Positions 24,901 through 36,699 of a DNA stretch of 64,000 nt are shown here, in pieces. The notes under the pieces are model-generated. The model did not search any database. It was not told the origin of the DNA and was given only the letters and a program-made list of their open reading frames with translations. The stretch is taken from the NCBI GenBank assembly GCA_029582155.1, contig CM055905.1, forward strand, positions 64,185,452-64,249,451, written 5' to 3'. The stretch comes from Panopea generosa (lineage: Eukaryota; Mollusca; Bivalvia; Adapedonta; Hiatellidae). Position numbers and translations under genes: made by a program. Each line of letters begins with the position of its first letter. The stretch's first letter is position 1.

Positions 24901-27900
24901 GTAAAGCTTTATACAATTTTTAGGCAAATAAACAATGAAAGCAAACGTGCATTTTGAATATTGGTCTGATAAGAATAGGTAAACATGACGTAAACATTTA
25001 CGTATACGATTGGTAATATACACCTGTAAGGAAATCACACCAAGAAACACATTGTCAATGTAAACACTGGCTTTTTAGATTGACATATATTATTTAAATT
25101 ACTAGAATAAGGTTCCACTAAATATTATTGGTATGCTATTTTGCTAATTAAAATGAAGACTAATCTAATTTGCAAATATGTTATGCTGACTGAGTTATTT
25201 TGGTACACATATTACTATCATTTGATGATGATCATTTTCCTAATTAAACACTAATTCTAACCCATTGGATTTTTTTATCAGATATTATTACCAAACACTC
25301 TACAAAATATTATCAGAAAAAAAAACACAACAAATTTATGTATTATTTAAACATTATCGCAACTGCATCATTCTTATTAGAACTTTCAGTCAGTTTGATC
25401 CTTAGCATGATATTACATTGAATAATTGAACTTTGTAGGTCCGCACGATCTTGTTCGATGCTACCACTGCGGTATCGGACTTAAGGACTGGTCACAGGAA
25501 GACAACCCGCTTTACGAGCATATCAGATATTCCCCACAGTGCGAGTTCCTCGCCAATACAGTAGAACCAAGCCTCCTTCGACAATATCAGGTTTGACATT
25601 CTTATAACGTTATATCATATTATGTTATGTTGTTGTTGTTTGTTGTGGGGGCGGGGGTGGGGGAGATTTTGTGTTCTTCTTTTCTATCATATCATATTTA
25701 TGCATTGTTGGGGAATGGTTTCATATATCATGGCTGGATATTTGATCAAACGTCCAAAAGTTTATTATATAACGGAACTATTTTCAGAAATAGAACAAGG
25801 TTATAATTTGCTATTAGATATTAAAGCAAACACACACATGAGATGTAACTTGGAATTGTTAGCATCTCAATCGTAACAAAACCAATTTTAGTATAATAAG
25901 TATTTAATAAATGCCATGAATATTAATAATAATTATGGTAATTGATACAACTATTTATATTACAATTTCAGTTTTATTTGCCTAATCCTAATGAAGGAAC
26001 GCAGGATGGAGCCAGTTCGCGAAATGGTAGGTAGAATTTAGATTATTAAAAAAAAACATGATGATGTTTACCTTAGTAAAATTTAAGATAACTTGGACAA
26101 TATTCTTCCTTTCCTCTCAAATAGAATTACATTTGTTTATTTGAAACTTAATAAATACTAATTTACAATAAAACGTGTTTAATGTTATGTTTATATTCCA
26201 AAGAACCACCGGGAACAATTTACTGACATCCGGAATACCAGGCGTACGAGGTAAGAGTGTCCTCGTTTGCGAAATGGCCACGTGATATTATTCAAACGCC
26301 AGCACAACTGGCGGACGCTGGTTTTTTCTATACAGGTAAATAGTGTTTATCTATTATGACGTAAATAGCATCACATTAACGCAACTGGTTGTCATTTAGA
26401 GATATCTAACAATCATGAGAAATTTTATTTGTAAATGTTGGTTATTAAGTAATACATCATTTTGTTTATTACTATGTTATGCTGCCTTCGCATCTGTCAA
26501 TGCATCGAGCACATCTGCGTATAACGTCACCTGTTTCTTTATTTGTAACATTAACATGAGAGCTTTAGTGTCTTACATGGTACACATTTGTATGTTGTCG
26601 TATTTATAAGACATCAGTCAGGCGTGACTATTTGTATTTACACTTTATTCATCTTTTGATGTTATATTGAGGATGAGCGAGGTTGTTTGCATCTTTTACA
26701 ACTTTAAGGTATCTAGATGCGTCTTCTGCTATTGACCAATCAAAGGCAGTGCCCCTATTTGTCACTTATACTATATGTATGGTGTACTTATTTTAATTGT
26801 TCTGTATAATGATTATATTTCATGTATAAATTAGTGTCATACTTTAGAGGCTGCGAATTGAATGCCGAGCCTCCTGATTGTGTTTGTGTAACATTTATTG
26901 ATGACTGATTATTTCACTAGGCATGCAAGATGTGGTACGCTGTTTTGCTTGTGATGGCGGTCTTCAGCGCTGGGATCCAGAGGATGATCCATGGATCGAA
27001 CATGCACGCTGGTTCCCGGAGTGTGCTCACGTGATACAAGTGAAAGGTGTTGAATATATTCATCTCGTGAGACTAGCTATGGACAACCAAGATTCCGGGA
27101 ACGATGTAATTATTTATGCATCAGTTTTATGAGTTGGTTTCAGCAATACACGTTTGTCCTACCCATAATTAGTATGTTAATTGTAACTTAATTGAAAAAT
27201 GGGCTTTTAATCCAGGGAGATTTGATCAATGTTACCAAATTTGATCATAATTCTACAGCACTGTACAAAATGTGTATACAATTTATACAATCTTTCAGAA
27301 GCCATTCATCGAAAATGAATTGTCGGCCAATCAACCAATAGACGTAGCGGCGGATCAACAGAAGGCCAGTTACTGTCCCTATGTCATTCTTCGAGTGACG
27401 GATTCATGAATTATAAAACAAAAATTGAAGCATTTTTAACGCAAAAATACTGTAAAAATCTGTATATCATATTGAGTGTACCGGTCATTTAACTTTTTCA
27501 AATTGGTTATGTATGATTTAAATATCAATTTTAAACTGAATCTTTGATAACTATTCCTTTTTGTCTCTCCTGAGTATTTTCTTGAAGGTTTATAACTGAA
27601 TTCACATTGCACCTTACTATTTTTCAGGACGACGAAGGCGGTATCGCTCAAGGTCTCAACCACTTGCAAATAAACAATGGTAAACAGTTACATAGTATAA
27701 AATATGTCTGGGTCTTTGTGTCTTTTAAAATGAATTCAAAGAATTATTCCAATGCAATAACATCTAATATGTGGCAACATTTGTTTAATATTCTTTTGTA
27801 ATATTCATTTGTAATATTCATTTGTAATATTCATTTGTAATATTCATTTGTAATATTCATTTGTAACGTATTTGGAGATGCCAAGTATGAGAGATTCTGT

Positions 27901-30796
27901 AGAGACTGACTTGTATAAAATCTTATGTTTGGAGTAACTAAAATTCATTATATTTTATAACGAATATGGTAGGCAAAATCATAGGTTTTCGAAAACGGTA
28001 TTAAATGTAATTACAACTTCTTTAAATTGTGCAACGTATATGGATATGCACAATCAAAGGTTTTCGATAACTTTGTTTATTCCAACGATTTACAGACACC
28101 CAACAGCCGAGGAAGGAATCAGACGATCCCATATATAGACCAGCAGCGCAAAGTGTTATAGGGTTTGGTTATTCCAGAGCAGCTGTCAAAATGGCTATAG
28201 AGGAATGCAATAGTAAAAGTATGTTTGGTATATATGTTGCCTACATTCACATGTATTAAGTAATCCTGAATTGTATTTCCATGATCAATATTAATTTTGT
28301 ATATTGTCACATATTGGAAATGACCCATTGTACCTTTGAAACCGTTCGAAAGGATCTAAATTAAACACAATAGATGAAAATTATAAGAACAATAATCTAG
28401 TATATTAAAATCATAATTTCTCGCGTGCATGAGTACTGAACGAGACACCTTTTCCTTCAGCCTACATGGCATTATCATTAACAATTCCACACAGTTATGA
28501 TTAAATAAATATATAGAATCAATGATTAAGCTTGAAAACTGATCTTGAAATCACAAAAAAACGTCGAAAACTGTAACTGTTTAATGAGTTACAGGAAGAA
28601 ATTATATAGATAAGAAAATGCAAATGATTGTGAGTTTGTGAACGCTAGCTTATTCACGCAAAATCTCGCAATATCTCATTTTTTAATTATCTTAACTTCC
28701 TTTCACCTCAGGAACACAAATCAAAATTATTAAAAAGTATTAAATTCAGACAAACATTTAAAGAGTGTTTAACTTTAACCTTACTTTAGACAATAATTCC
28801 TATATGTCAAGTTTTCTTTAAAAAATGCATGTATATATAAACTGTCTTGTAACACCTATACAGATTTCATACCATGTACCTGATGCTTGGCTCTCATTTC
28901 TTCTTCCTTCATGAACTATTGGACAATATCCTCGGTAAACTTGTCAAACGCTTCCTCCCCAGCGAATAAGTCCAACATCCTGGCAACAGAACCTGAACAA
29001 TATATTGATACAGATAGTAACAAGTAGTTTTTAAAGGAAATATATCGGGATTTTTCAAAAAAAAAATTAAAACATATCATACCTATATAGTTTCAATCTC
29101 ACTATCATCAAGGAATTATATAAAGTTTAATAAGGAAATGCAACACATTGACAGTTTGTGAACGCTCGCGTATTCACGCAAAATCTCGTAATATCTCGTT
29201 TTCAATTATCTTGACTTCCATTCACCTCAGGAACACAAATCAAAATTCTTACACTGCAGAATGAAATTCCCATCAAAACAATACCATTCCCACCAAATTG
29301 GGTTTAAAAACTGAATCTGATTAAAACAATTGAATACTGCACCTAAACTAACGATACATTACTATAAATTTTCTTCAAACTTCAATATCTTACTTCAAAA
29401 TCCTATTGCATGATCGAAACCTGTTTAATAAATAGTTAAGATTACATACAACTTACAGTTTATGTTAAGAAATCAGTTGCCTGTGAGTTATGAATGATTA
29501 CCCTGCCAAATAATGAATTCTTCGTGTGCTATTTTATCAACATTTAGTCAGGAGATGCAAGTTTCCTATCCTTCTATACAAGTCCTTGATTACAGTGACT
29601 ACAGTCTTACCACCGCTCATGTAAAGGTCATGGTCGATATTTTGTTTCATCTTAACATTATTTATATGATACATTTAGAAATTATCATGACGCCAGTTGT
29701 GTTGTATTATTTCTATCTTAAAGTTGAGTTAGACATCCAAATTTGAACAGGTTGAGCAGGAGCAAGTCGTTTACTACCAATTATTTTATTTTCGATCTAT
29801 CGAAAAACAATATAAACTTCATTACTAACATTATTATTTTACAATATCAATAAGTTAACGTATACTTTTCTTATTCAAGATATATGTTGGAAAGCCGAGG
29901 ACCTCCTCAATTTGCTGTTAGACAAGGAAGACCGAGGAGAGGTGCTGCCGATTGATTCCCCGAGACCCGAGGAGTCTCCGGTGATGCCGCTTCAAATAGA
30001 CAGTAAGTTACATAAACTCCTTTTAACTTTAGTCACATATACTTAGTTAAAAAGTTATTTATTTTACTTCGAATGTGAAACAAGTAATTACAAATTAACT
30101 TATACAAATCATGCTAGGTGTCTTCCTGGATAAAACCAGTAATAAGCACATGCAGAAAATGTGTCTTGCTCAAGGACACCACACTTAGCTGTGAGGGGAG
30201 GATAAAACCAACGACCCTCCTAACTTGGGTTCGATGCTCTACCACTAGACCACGTGCTCCGCACTAATTATACCTTACTTTTGTTAACGTTTCATTGCGT
30301 TGATTCTTTTCTGTTTTGATATATCTTGTTACAGTTACACATTACTTAATCTCATACAGCGAATGTTTTGGGCTGTGTATTAGAAAGTGTAATTTGTAGA
30401 GGACATAATCATGTTAGGTTAAACATAGCAAGCACAGACATGCAATATTTCATTATTTGTCTTTATTAGAAATATTAAAATTCACGGCATTCGCTATTAA
30501 ATGTACATCGAAACAATTTATATGTTAAATTATAAACTTAAATCTTAATTCACAAAACGTTGTTTTAAACAAAAAAAAAATACTACGTTTCAGCTACAAC
30601 AGAAGAGGGACTGCTTGAAGAAAGATCAATGTTACTGAGTAGGTTAAAGTGCATCAGGTGTGGGGAGAACGACGTTAATGTGTTGTTTCTTCCATGTGCC
30701 CATCATAGAATGTGCGTCAACTGTGTTGCCGATGTTACTATGTGCCCAATGTGTGGAAAAACAGTTAAAGAAAAAATCAAAACGTACATGGCATAA
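21912..30796 (+). CDS. IAP-family gene 2, in-frame TGA in BIR2 exon
   Basis: Ten exons: 21912-22826, 24631-24796, 25439-25590, 25972-26026, 26204-26335, 26921-27105, 27628-27679, 28096-28218, 29880-30002, 30594-30796. The sum is 2106 nt, 702 codons including the stop, with every splice junction in phase. Order: N-domain (1-305, with PVHWTM, HLFVFK and KRNKNATFI), BIR1, BIR2, UBA, RING. Codon 437 (26224-26226) is TGA where genes 1 and 3 have AGA. Everything downstream is intact, so this is a very young pseudogene, a truncated N-domain/BIR1 protein, a gene that skips exon 5 (132 nt, frame-neutral), or a sequence error. I chose the ATG at 21912 over 21792 because it places PVHWTM as in gene 1. 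Intron 1 holds a minisatellite and a mariner relic. Confidence 0.82.
22530..22634 (+). repeat. In-frame 21-bp repeat in gene 2 exon 1
   Basis: Five imperfect 21-base units encode a seven-residue DD-x-ER-x-x repeat (residues about 207-241), strongly charged and probably disordered. Gene 1 lacks it, so it is a gene 2-specific expansion between the N-domain core and BIR1. Confidence 0.9.
23385..23836. repeat. 30/35-bp minisatellite, 14 copies
   Basis: Fourteen units of GCACGAGTGATATCCAATAT plus one to three TAATG/TCATG pentamers, so unit length alternates between 30 and 35 bases. It lies in gene 2 intron 1. Long minus-strand frames through it come from the 30-base periodicity and are not genes. 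There are no spacers, so it is not CRISPR-like. Confidence 0.95.
24029..24210 (+). pseudogene. Mariner transposase N-terminal relic
   Basis: In gene 2 intron 1, one frame reads AIKAYIKTRC, then GIYNKLFLAYGENEVS and a stop, then CVKKK. This parallels the N-terminal helix-turn-helix part of the mariner copy at 35966 (YVKTRC, then HGQNEVSYATV, WIKKF). The remainder is too decayed to follow. Alternative: chance similarity, though order and spacing match. Confidence 0.5.
26204..26335 (+). other. Gene 2 exon 5 with premature TGA
   Basis: First half of BIR2. The phase carried from exon 4 (one base) reads TGA at 26224-26226. Beside it, compared with gene 1, are a one-base loss and a one-base gain that cancel. 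The rest (VSSFAKWP, DAGFFYTG) is intact. The exon is 132 nt, so skipping it would keep the downstream frame but remove half of BIR2. Confidence 0.8.
27299..27409 (+). other. Candidate alternative terminal exon in gene 2
   Basis: After an acceptor (ATCTTTCAG), the phase-0 frame from exon 6 stays open for 36 codons and ends in TGA at 27407. It would give an isoform ending after BIR2, without UBA or RING. Two related segments in gene 3 (from 44943 and 45376) keep the acceptor and AAG start but end after 14 and 13 codons. It could also be plain intron sequence. Confidence 0.35.
27798..27862. repeat. 13-bp tandem repeat, 5 copies
   Basis: Five perfect GTAATATTCATTT units in gene 2 intron 7. Confidence 0.95.
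28600..29505 (+). repeat. Two direct copies of dispersed repeat R1 in gene 2 intron 8
   Basis: About 28600-28740 and 29105-29505 both match 12118-12495 (GTTTGTGAACGCTCGCGTAT in the second). The second copy extends through CATGATCGAAACCTGTTTAA. The 28745-29100 stretch between them shows nothing recognisable. Confidence 0.65.
30108..30262 (-). mobile_element. tRNA-derived SINE (family B)
   Basis: On the minus strand it starts with an A-box-like GTGGTCTAGTGGTAGAGCAT and continues to GGACACCACACTTAGC-type sequence (given here as on the + strand). Related minus-strand copies lie at about 34570 and 42826. It is in gene 2 intron 9. Confidence 0.65.
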
Positions 30797-30804
30797 GTAA
30801 CTAA

Positions 30805-30922
30805 TTTTTTTTTTTTTTTTTATTTTTTTTTTTATTTTTTTTTTTATTGTTACAAAATGTTAAGCTCTTGCATATACAAAAAATTAACATATTTAATATT
30901 AATGAGCTACGTATTGTGATAA

Positions 30923-31006
<84 letters not shown>
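30805..31006. repeat. Poly-T, (GT)n and (GA)n tracts after gene 2
   Basis: A T-rich tract at 30805-30850, then about 20 GT units and over 20 GA units (about 30925-31006), just after the gene 2 stop codon. Such tracts are prone to length change. Confidence 0.95.
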
Positions 31007-31008
<2 letters not shown>

Positions 31009-31130
31009 CTATATAGTTTTCACAGTTTATAGTTTAAATTTTATTAGCTCTTTTGTAACTATATATAATAGAAGAAATTATCATGTCAAGTATTAAACAC
31101 ATAACAAGCGTATCTATGTTGTGTAAGTAT

Positions 31131-31590
31131 ATCTTTATTATTCAAGATATATGTTGAAAAGCCAAGCACCTACATACATACATAATTATAATGCTAGCAA
31201 TTAAACATTACTATGTCTGAATACTTGGATGCTTATAGAAAGCCGTCTTATTATAGGTTTACATGTTTGTATATCAAGTTTGGTTAGGCTTAGATGTTTC
31301 GATTTGTTTGCATTATGTTTTCGTCATTGATGCCTTGTAATATATCTCAAATCAACTAAATCGGAAAATATTGGTATATTTAAACTATAACAGGTCTAAA
31401 GGTACAAAACACTGTGCCACTTACTAAGTTAAAGTGGATCCAATGTGTTAAAAATACGTTAATGTGTTGTTTTTACCATATGCCCATCATTGTAGGTGTG
31501 TCAACTGTGTTACCATTGTTACTATGTGCCACATGTGTGGAAAAACAATTACAAAAAAAATTCAAAACGTACATGGCATAAATAACAACA
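31131..31590 (+). pseudogene. Dead copy of IAP exons 9-10 (RING), first relic
   Basis: A CTTTATTATTCAAG acceptor and ATATATGTTGAAAAGCC match the start of gene 2 exon 9 but decay at once. From about 31397 a RING-exon copy keeps CCATATGCCCATCATTG-type zinc-loop sequence and ends in GTACATGGCATAA. It has lost the first cysteine pair and contains stops. Confidence 0.75.
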
Positions 31591-32045
31591 AACTTTTTTT
31601 TTCTTTTTTTTTTTTTTAAATTGTTAACTGCTTCTATATTCAAATATGTATGTATATATTTATCAGCTACGTAATGTAAAAATAGAGAGAGAAAGAGAGA
31701 TAGAGAGAGGGGTAGGGGTGGCTGTTAGTTAAAGAGAGACAGACACACATAGAAACAGAGAGACAGAGACATACGATATAATTTTAAAAGTTTACATATA
31801 TAACTGAACTAGTATCTACAGAACTATACAATACATGCATACTATTGTTAGATTTATAATGTTACAATGTCTAATTACTTATTGAAAGCCAGTTCTATTA
31901 TGTGTTAACATGTTAATTTATCAATTCTGATTGGACTAATACATGTATGTGTCTATTTGTTTGCATTATGTTTTCGTCATTGGTGCCTTGTGATATATCT
32001 CAAATAAACTAAAATAGAATACATGTGTATGTTTAAACTATAACA

Positions 32046-32240
32046 GGTCTAAATTGACAAAAGCTTGTGACACTGGCTACGTTAAAGGGTATACAATGTC
32101 GTGAAAAATACGTTAATGTGTTGATTCTACCATGTGCCCATCATAGAAGGTGTGTCAACTGCGATGGCGATTTATCTATGTGCCCCATGTGTGGGAAAAA
32201 CAATAAAAGGAAAAATGAAACCTTACATAGCATAACTTAT
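32046..32240 (+). pseudogene. Dead RING exon, second relic
   Basis: One frame still reads LPCAHHRRCVNC then SMCPMCGK, the second half of the RING, but the first cysteine pair and the KTYMA end are frameshifted or lost. The upstream 31810-32045 matches the sequence upstream of the first relic, so the two are tandem copies of one about 640-bp block. Confidence 0.8.
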
Positions 32241-32516
32241 AACAAACGATGTTTTTGTTATTGTTACAATATAATTTTAAACAAACATGAACATACACAT
32301 TCTCAATAAATGTTATTTGCTAGATGTTTAAAGTGTTTAGAAAACTATTGAAATTCATTTTTAATATACGTTGCATGTTGTTCTATTTTTATTATTATTT
32401 ATATAGTCGTCAATGTTAATATTATTGAAATAGTCGGTAATTTATATTTTAGATTAAACGGTTGCAAAATTTGTGTCGCTCGTTATTTCCAAATCAAACA
32501 CTGTAAAGCATCCCTT

Positions 32517-32560
32517 AGATAGATAGATAGGCAGGCAGGCAGGCAGGCAGGCAGGCATGC
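32517..32560. repeat. (GATA)/(GGCA) microsatellite
   Basis: Three GATA units run into about seven GGCA units. The surrounding 32245-33540 shows no gene. Confidence 0.9.
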
Positions 32561-33544
32561 AGTCAGACAGACACACAGACACGTGTTACGTGTATGGTCT
32601 ATGTTATGTTTATACATGTAACTATCTACCAGCTATGCTTGAACAATAGACTGTAAGTGCGAAGTAATGAGCTGGATCTATAAAACAACATGCATACAAT
32701 AGTTTGTCTTTGTTAAGGAAGGGGTGAATCCCTAACCCTAACCATTGATCATACTTGTGTACAGACTGGCAAGAAGCATTAAAATGTTTTCAGTTTTCAA
32801 TATACAATGTTACCGCTGGAAAATTCACACATAACATTTATACATTTAGATGTCGATATTAAACTGGCTGTAAACAGTAAACAAACTTACAGGAAATTAA
32901 TCAGGATATTTCAAACTTTTAAATTGACTTAAAACATTTCTTCCCTATATATCATGGCGTCATATACTCAATGGCCCCGTATTCCTAAACTGACTTCTAT
33001 TTAAACATGCAAATATTATACATTGGAAGGGTATTTTCTAACTTGGACCACGAACCTAGGTTAGGCTAAAAAAATCCTGCTTAAAATTGCAACCTTTTTA
33101 TGACGTATCAAATGAGTCATGTGATTTTTATTCGATTTCAATTTAATACAGGTTTACACGTAGAAAAAGATTGTTTCATCTTAAAGTCAGAATGACAAAG
33201 CGAAGGTCATCAAACAGTAGTTAAGTGTTATTTTTAGAATGGGAATTGTGTTTCATGTTTACCACTTCGATTGAAATATCGATTTTGTCACGTTTGGGTT
33301 TATTTGACATTCCAAACCATTCGGAGTTTATATATTAAAGATAGTGATATATTTTTTATCCATTTTAATAATTATTTTATTTTTTAAGACATTTATACCG
33401 TATTTTTTCCTGATACTCTCCCTTTAAGAGTGTTTAAATGTTGAACTTATAATTAGGTGAGAAAAAGTGTGTTCAAAGAATAATATTAGATCTGAGTATC
33501 ACATTTCATGCCGTTCCCAAAAAGCATACCATGATAGTGTGACA

Positions 33545-34080
33545 CTTAAACATAACAGAACAGAACACATATTTATTTCGATTTGTAAAATGTACATCAT
33601 AAGTTACAATACAATTTACCCAATGATTAAACATTTAAGTCATGTAATTAATCGAATAGTGAAGCAGAAAAACTCCTCCATATATTGAGTCTTAACCAGT
33701 TATATCTTAAGATAAACATAATGAAATAGTATTATATAATGTTGTTTGGAATAACTGATCAAACAGGTTTAACATAGTAATAATAACTTTCTTAAGTCTG
33801 TGTAGCATGGACATGTGATAATAAAATGGAACTCGTCTTCTAAATCTCTTTTGTTACAACATTGACAATAACGTTCATTTCTTTGTACTCTATTGTAAGC
33901 AATTCCACCAGTAGGTATTCTATGTTGATGAGCAGAAACGCTAATTCTAGGTGCTAGTTATTAGGTAAAATATTCAGATAGTTTTCGTATTCAAAGTTAT
34001 ATTGATAATTACTAAACAACTCCAGTACACCACTGGTTACCTTATTTGCAAACCATCCCTGAATAAACCAATCAATGATA
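33545..34080 (-). mobile_element. LINE 3' fragment (CR1/L2-like)
   Basis: On the minus strand one frame reads RISVSAHQHRIPTGG then a C-x2-C, EDEFHFIITCP and CYTDLRK, the C-terminal zinc-knuckle region typical of CR1/L2/RTE-type non-LTR elements. The 3' end is a TGTTCTGTTCTG tail at about 33553. A matching 3' tail is at about 44218-44285. Confidence 0.65.
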
Positions 34081-34087
34081 CGTTGTT

Positions 34088-34114
<27 letters not shown>
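34088..34114. repeat. (TA)n microsatellite
   Basis: Uninterrupted TA run abutting the LINE fragment. Another lies at 34739-34762. Confidence 0.9.
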
Positions 34115-34119
<5 letters not shown>

Positions 34120-34569
34120 GTTTATAATCAATTGAATAAATCAAACATTAGCAAAACAAAAATCATATTTTTTTTTCTTTTAATTCGATACCAAATTCTT
34201 AGCCCCTTTGTTGCAATCATTGAGAGCATTTTGGTAAACATAACATAAAATAATGTTATCAGTATTTAACTATTTAAACTAGTTTTTAACAATACGCACA
34301 TATCGAGACACAGTGCATCATGACCCACGTTTCAGAGGTGGAACAAAAATGAATCTGAAAGGTTTGAGATAATGAAACTAACAACTGAGCAAGTAAATAA
34401 AATGAATTTTGAGAATGGTTGAATAATAAATTTATATGACAACAAAATATCTTACATAATAAGGAAATATTATACAATGTAACTTTTTTTCATACTTCGT
34501 GTGTGCCTTGCATTGCATATGTAACTGTGTTATTATATTTGATTTTAGTTTAAACTTATTTATTTTAAG

Positions 34570-34697
34570 TATTTAAGTACTAAGCCTATGCGGAACACTG
34601 TATCTTGCTCCAGGACATGACACAGCCGTGACGGAGGATCGAATCCACGACCTTCCGGTCATGATGCCGATGCTATGTCACTGGACCACACGCTGAA
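34570..34697 (-). mobile_element. tRNA-derived SINE (family B)
   Basis: Minus-strand copy with an A-box-like GTGTGGTCCAGTGACA and B-box-like GTGGATTCGATCCTCC, related to the copies at 30108 and 42826. Confidence 0.65.
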
Positions 34698-34888
34698 CAT
34701 ATTTGATTTTGTATTATACTGTTTTCGTAGTTTCATACATATATATATATATATATATATATTCATATATTTTAGAAACCCTGTATATGACCAAAGAAAA
34801 ATGTTTGCTGATACGAGGAGCATTTCAAATGTAATGCAAATGGGGTAATATAAAGCGCGCGTTTGATAGATATTTAATTATTTACGCG

Positions 34889-35966
34889 TCATACCCTCAA
34901 AGTAATCCCCTTATTACGTACACAAAGCTTCAAACGTTTAATCCAGTTCTTAAAGGCATCTTCATACTCATTTTCAGGTATACCCAGCATATACTGATAA
35001 ACAGCGGACCCCAGGGCCTGTTGGGACCTATACCGTCTACCAGCTAAATGTTTTTTTCAGTTTAGGGAACAAGAAATAGTCACATGGGGCTAGGGCTGGG
35101 GAATATGGTGCATATGGAAGAATTCGAACACTCTCCTTGTTCAAAAACGAGGTCACAATAGCAGACAAATGCGCAGGGGCGTTGTCGTGCAATAGGGATA
35201 GGTGCTTTAAGCCAGTGTGTGGGCGACGTTTGAAACATTGTTTTTTAAGTTTCTTCAACACTTTTTCTTTATAAAATATACCAGTCACAGATTTTCTATT
35301 TGGTACAACCAGTTGCATAATAGGACCACGTATATCAAAGAAAATAACAAACATTGCTTCTTTAGCACTGATCAATATTTTGGCAATTGTGGGGCGGCGA
35401 CAGTTTTTGGTATCCAATATTTTGTTGTTAATTTTTCTGGTAGGCTCGAAAAAGTGTACCCATGTCTCATCTCAAGTAATAATGTAAGAAAACCGCTTTC
35501 TTTGATATTTTGGAAACATTTTAAACAGTTTTCTGGCGGTTTCAAGTCTGACACGCTTTTGCTTGTCTGACAACAAATGAGGGATCCATCTAGCTGTAAT
35601 ACGTCTCATTTTTAAAATACGTTTTAAAATGCAGAATACGCTTGCGGCTGAAATACCAACTATACTTAGTCTAACTATCTGATGAACAGTTAGTCTGGCG
35701 TCAGACTTAACCACATCACATACTTTGTTAACCGTAATGTTAGAAGTAGCACTACAAGGACGTCCCGATTTTGCTGCATCATTAATGGAGTCAAAACCGC
35801 TTTTAAACTTCTTTATCCACCTCATGACGGTGGCATACGACACTTCATTCTGTCCATGAACAACACACAATACGTCAAAAATCTCCTTCGCTGATACGCC
35901 AAGCTGGCATCGAGTCTTTACATAACCTCGAATTTCAGCTGCCTTTACACTTCTCTTGCCAACCAT
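34889..35966 (-). pseudogene. Mariner transposase, two inactivating lesions
   Basis: Reads from ATG at 35966 (MVGKRSVKAAEIRGYVKTRC) through a helix-turn-helix region, GRPCSA, DETWVHFFEP, HDNAPAH and YSPALAPCDYFLFPKLK to a stop at 34889. Length, about 350 codons, is normal for mariner. A TGA sits just before DETW (codon about 166), in the same frame on both sides. A frameshift at the A7 run near 35050 moves the C-terminus (LGSAVYQYMLGIPE) into another frame. The catalytic aspartates of DETW, HDN and CDYF are visible. Inverted terminal repeats were not found at both ends, so the element is probably truncated as well as dead. Confidence 0.85.
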
Positions 35967-36609
35967 TTTACTATAGTGTCAATGACTATATGTTGCTTTT
36001 ATCACTGTATTAGCGATAATACTGCGTGTACGCCTGTAAACATGGTATGTATGTGTAGGGAATGGATGTCTCGCTACATCGGTACAATTTTCACGAAAAT
36101 CCCGTGCAAGGCAAGGCCGCACGATAATCAGTTGCAGTATGGATTTTATTCTGTTTCAGCTTTAAATAGTTTACATTCAGTTAATGCGAGTGTTAACATA
36201 TTTCAAGTCTCATATTTATTTTGTACACAGTTGTCATTTCTCATCGAAAAACAGATTATAAAACCTTTTGTTGTGTTACGCCTGGAAGCTAGGAAAGATT
36301 TTATAAAGGTATATGTCCAGTTAAGATGTTTATTCCAAAAGTGACCGATGGCAGAGATGCATGCACTTTATAGAATCAAGAACAGTAACTCATATAATGA
36401 TGAGTATAAACATATAACATAATTAGAGTTGTGTCCCATAATGTAATGTATCTAAAATTCCGGCTAAAAGTAGTTCCTTCATTAACTTTTTGTTCCAAAC
36501 AAAGATGTTTGGTCTTATGTGTTTTACTAGATTTTTTTTGGTTGAAAACTTGAGGGTCACACTACAGTTTAAAGATGATTTGATTTGATTGATGGTTTTT
36601 CCTTTTTAG

Positions 36610-36699
36610 TATCCCACCGGAAACCTATTCACGTTTCTAAATCTTTGGAAACCGCGCAATAATTTTCACAATGACAAGGAGAAGATTTTATTAAGACAG
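36610..36699 (+). other. Candidate 5' untranslated exon of gene 3
   Basis: A 90-nt segment between a strong acceptor (TTTTTCCTTTTTAG) and donor (AAGACAG|GTAGGT). It would splice to an acceptor at 38438-38439 (TTGTTTCAG), 66 nt before the gene 3 ATG. A TGA in frame directly before that ATG shows it would be non-coding. It rests on splice signals alone. Confidence 0.35.

Noticed and set aside
35217-35570. Plus-strand frame of 117 codons
   Set aside because: It is the antisense shadow of the mariner transposase on the minus strand.
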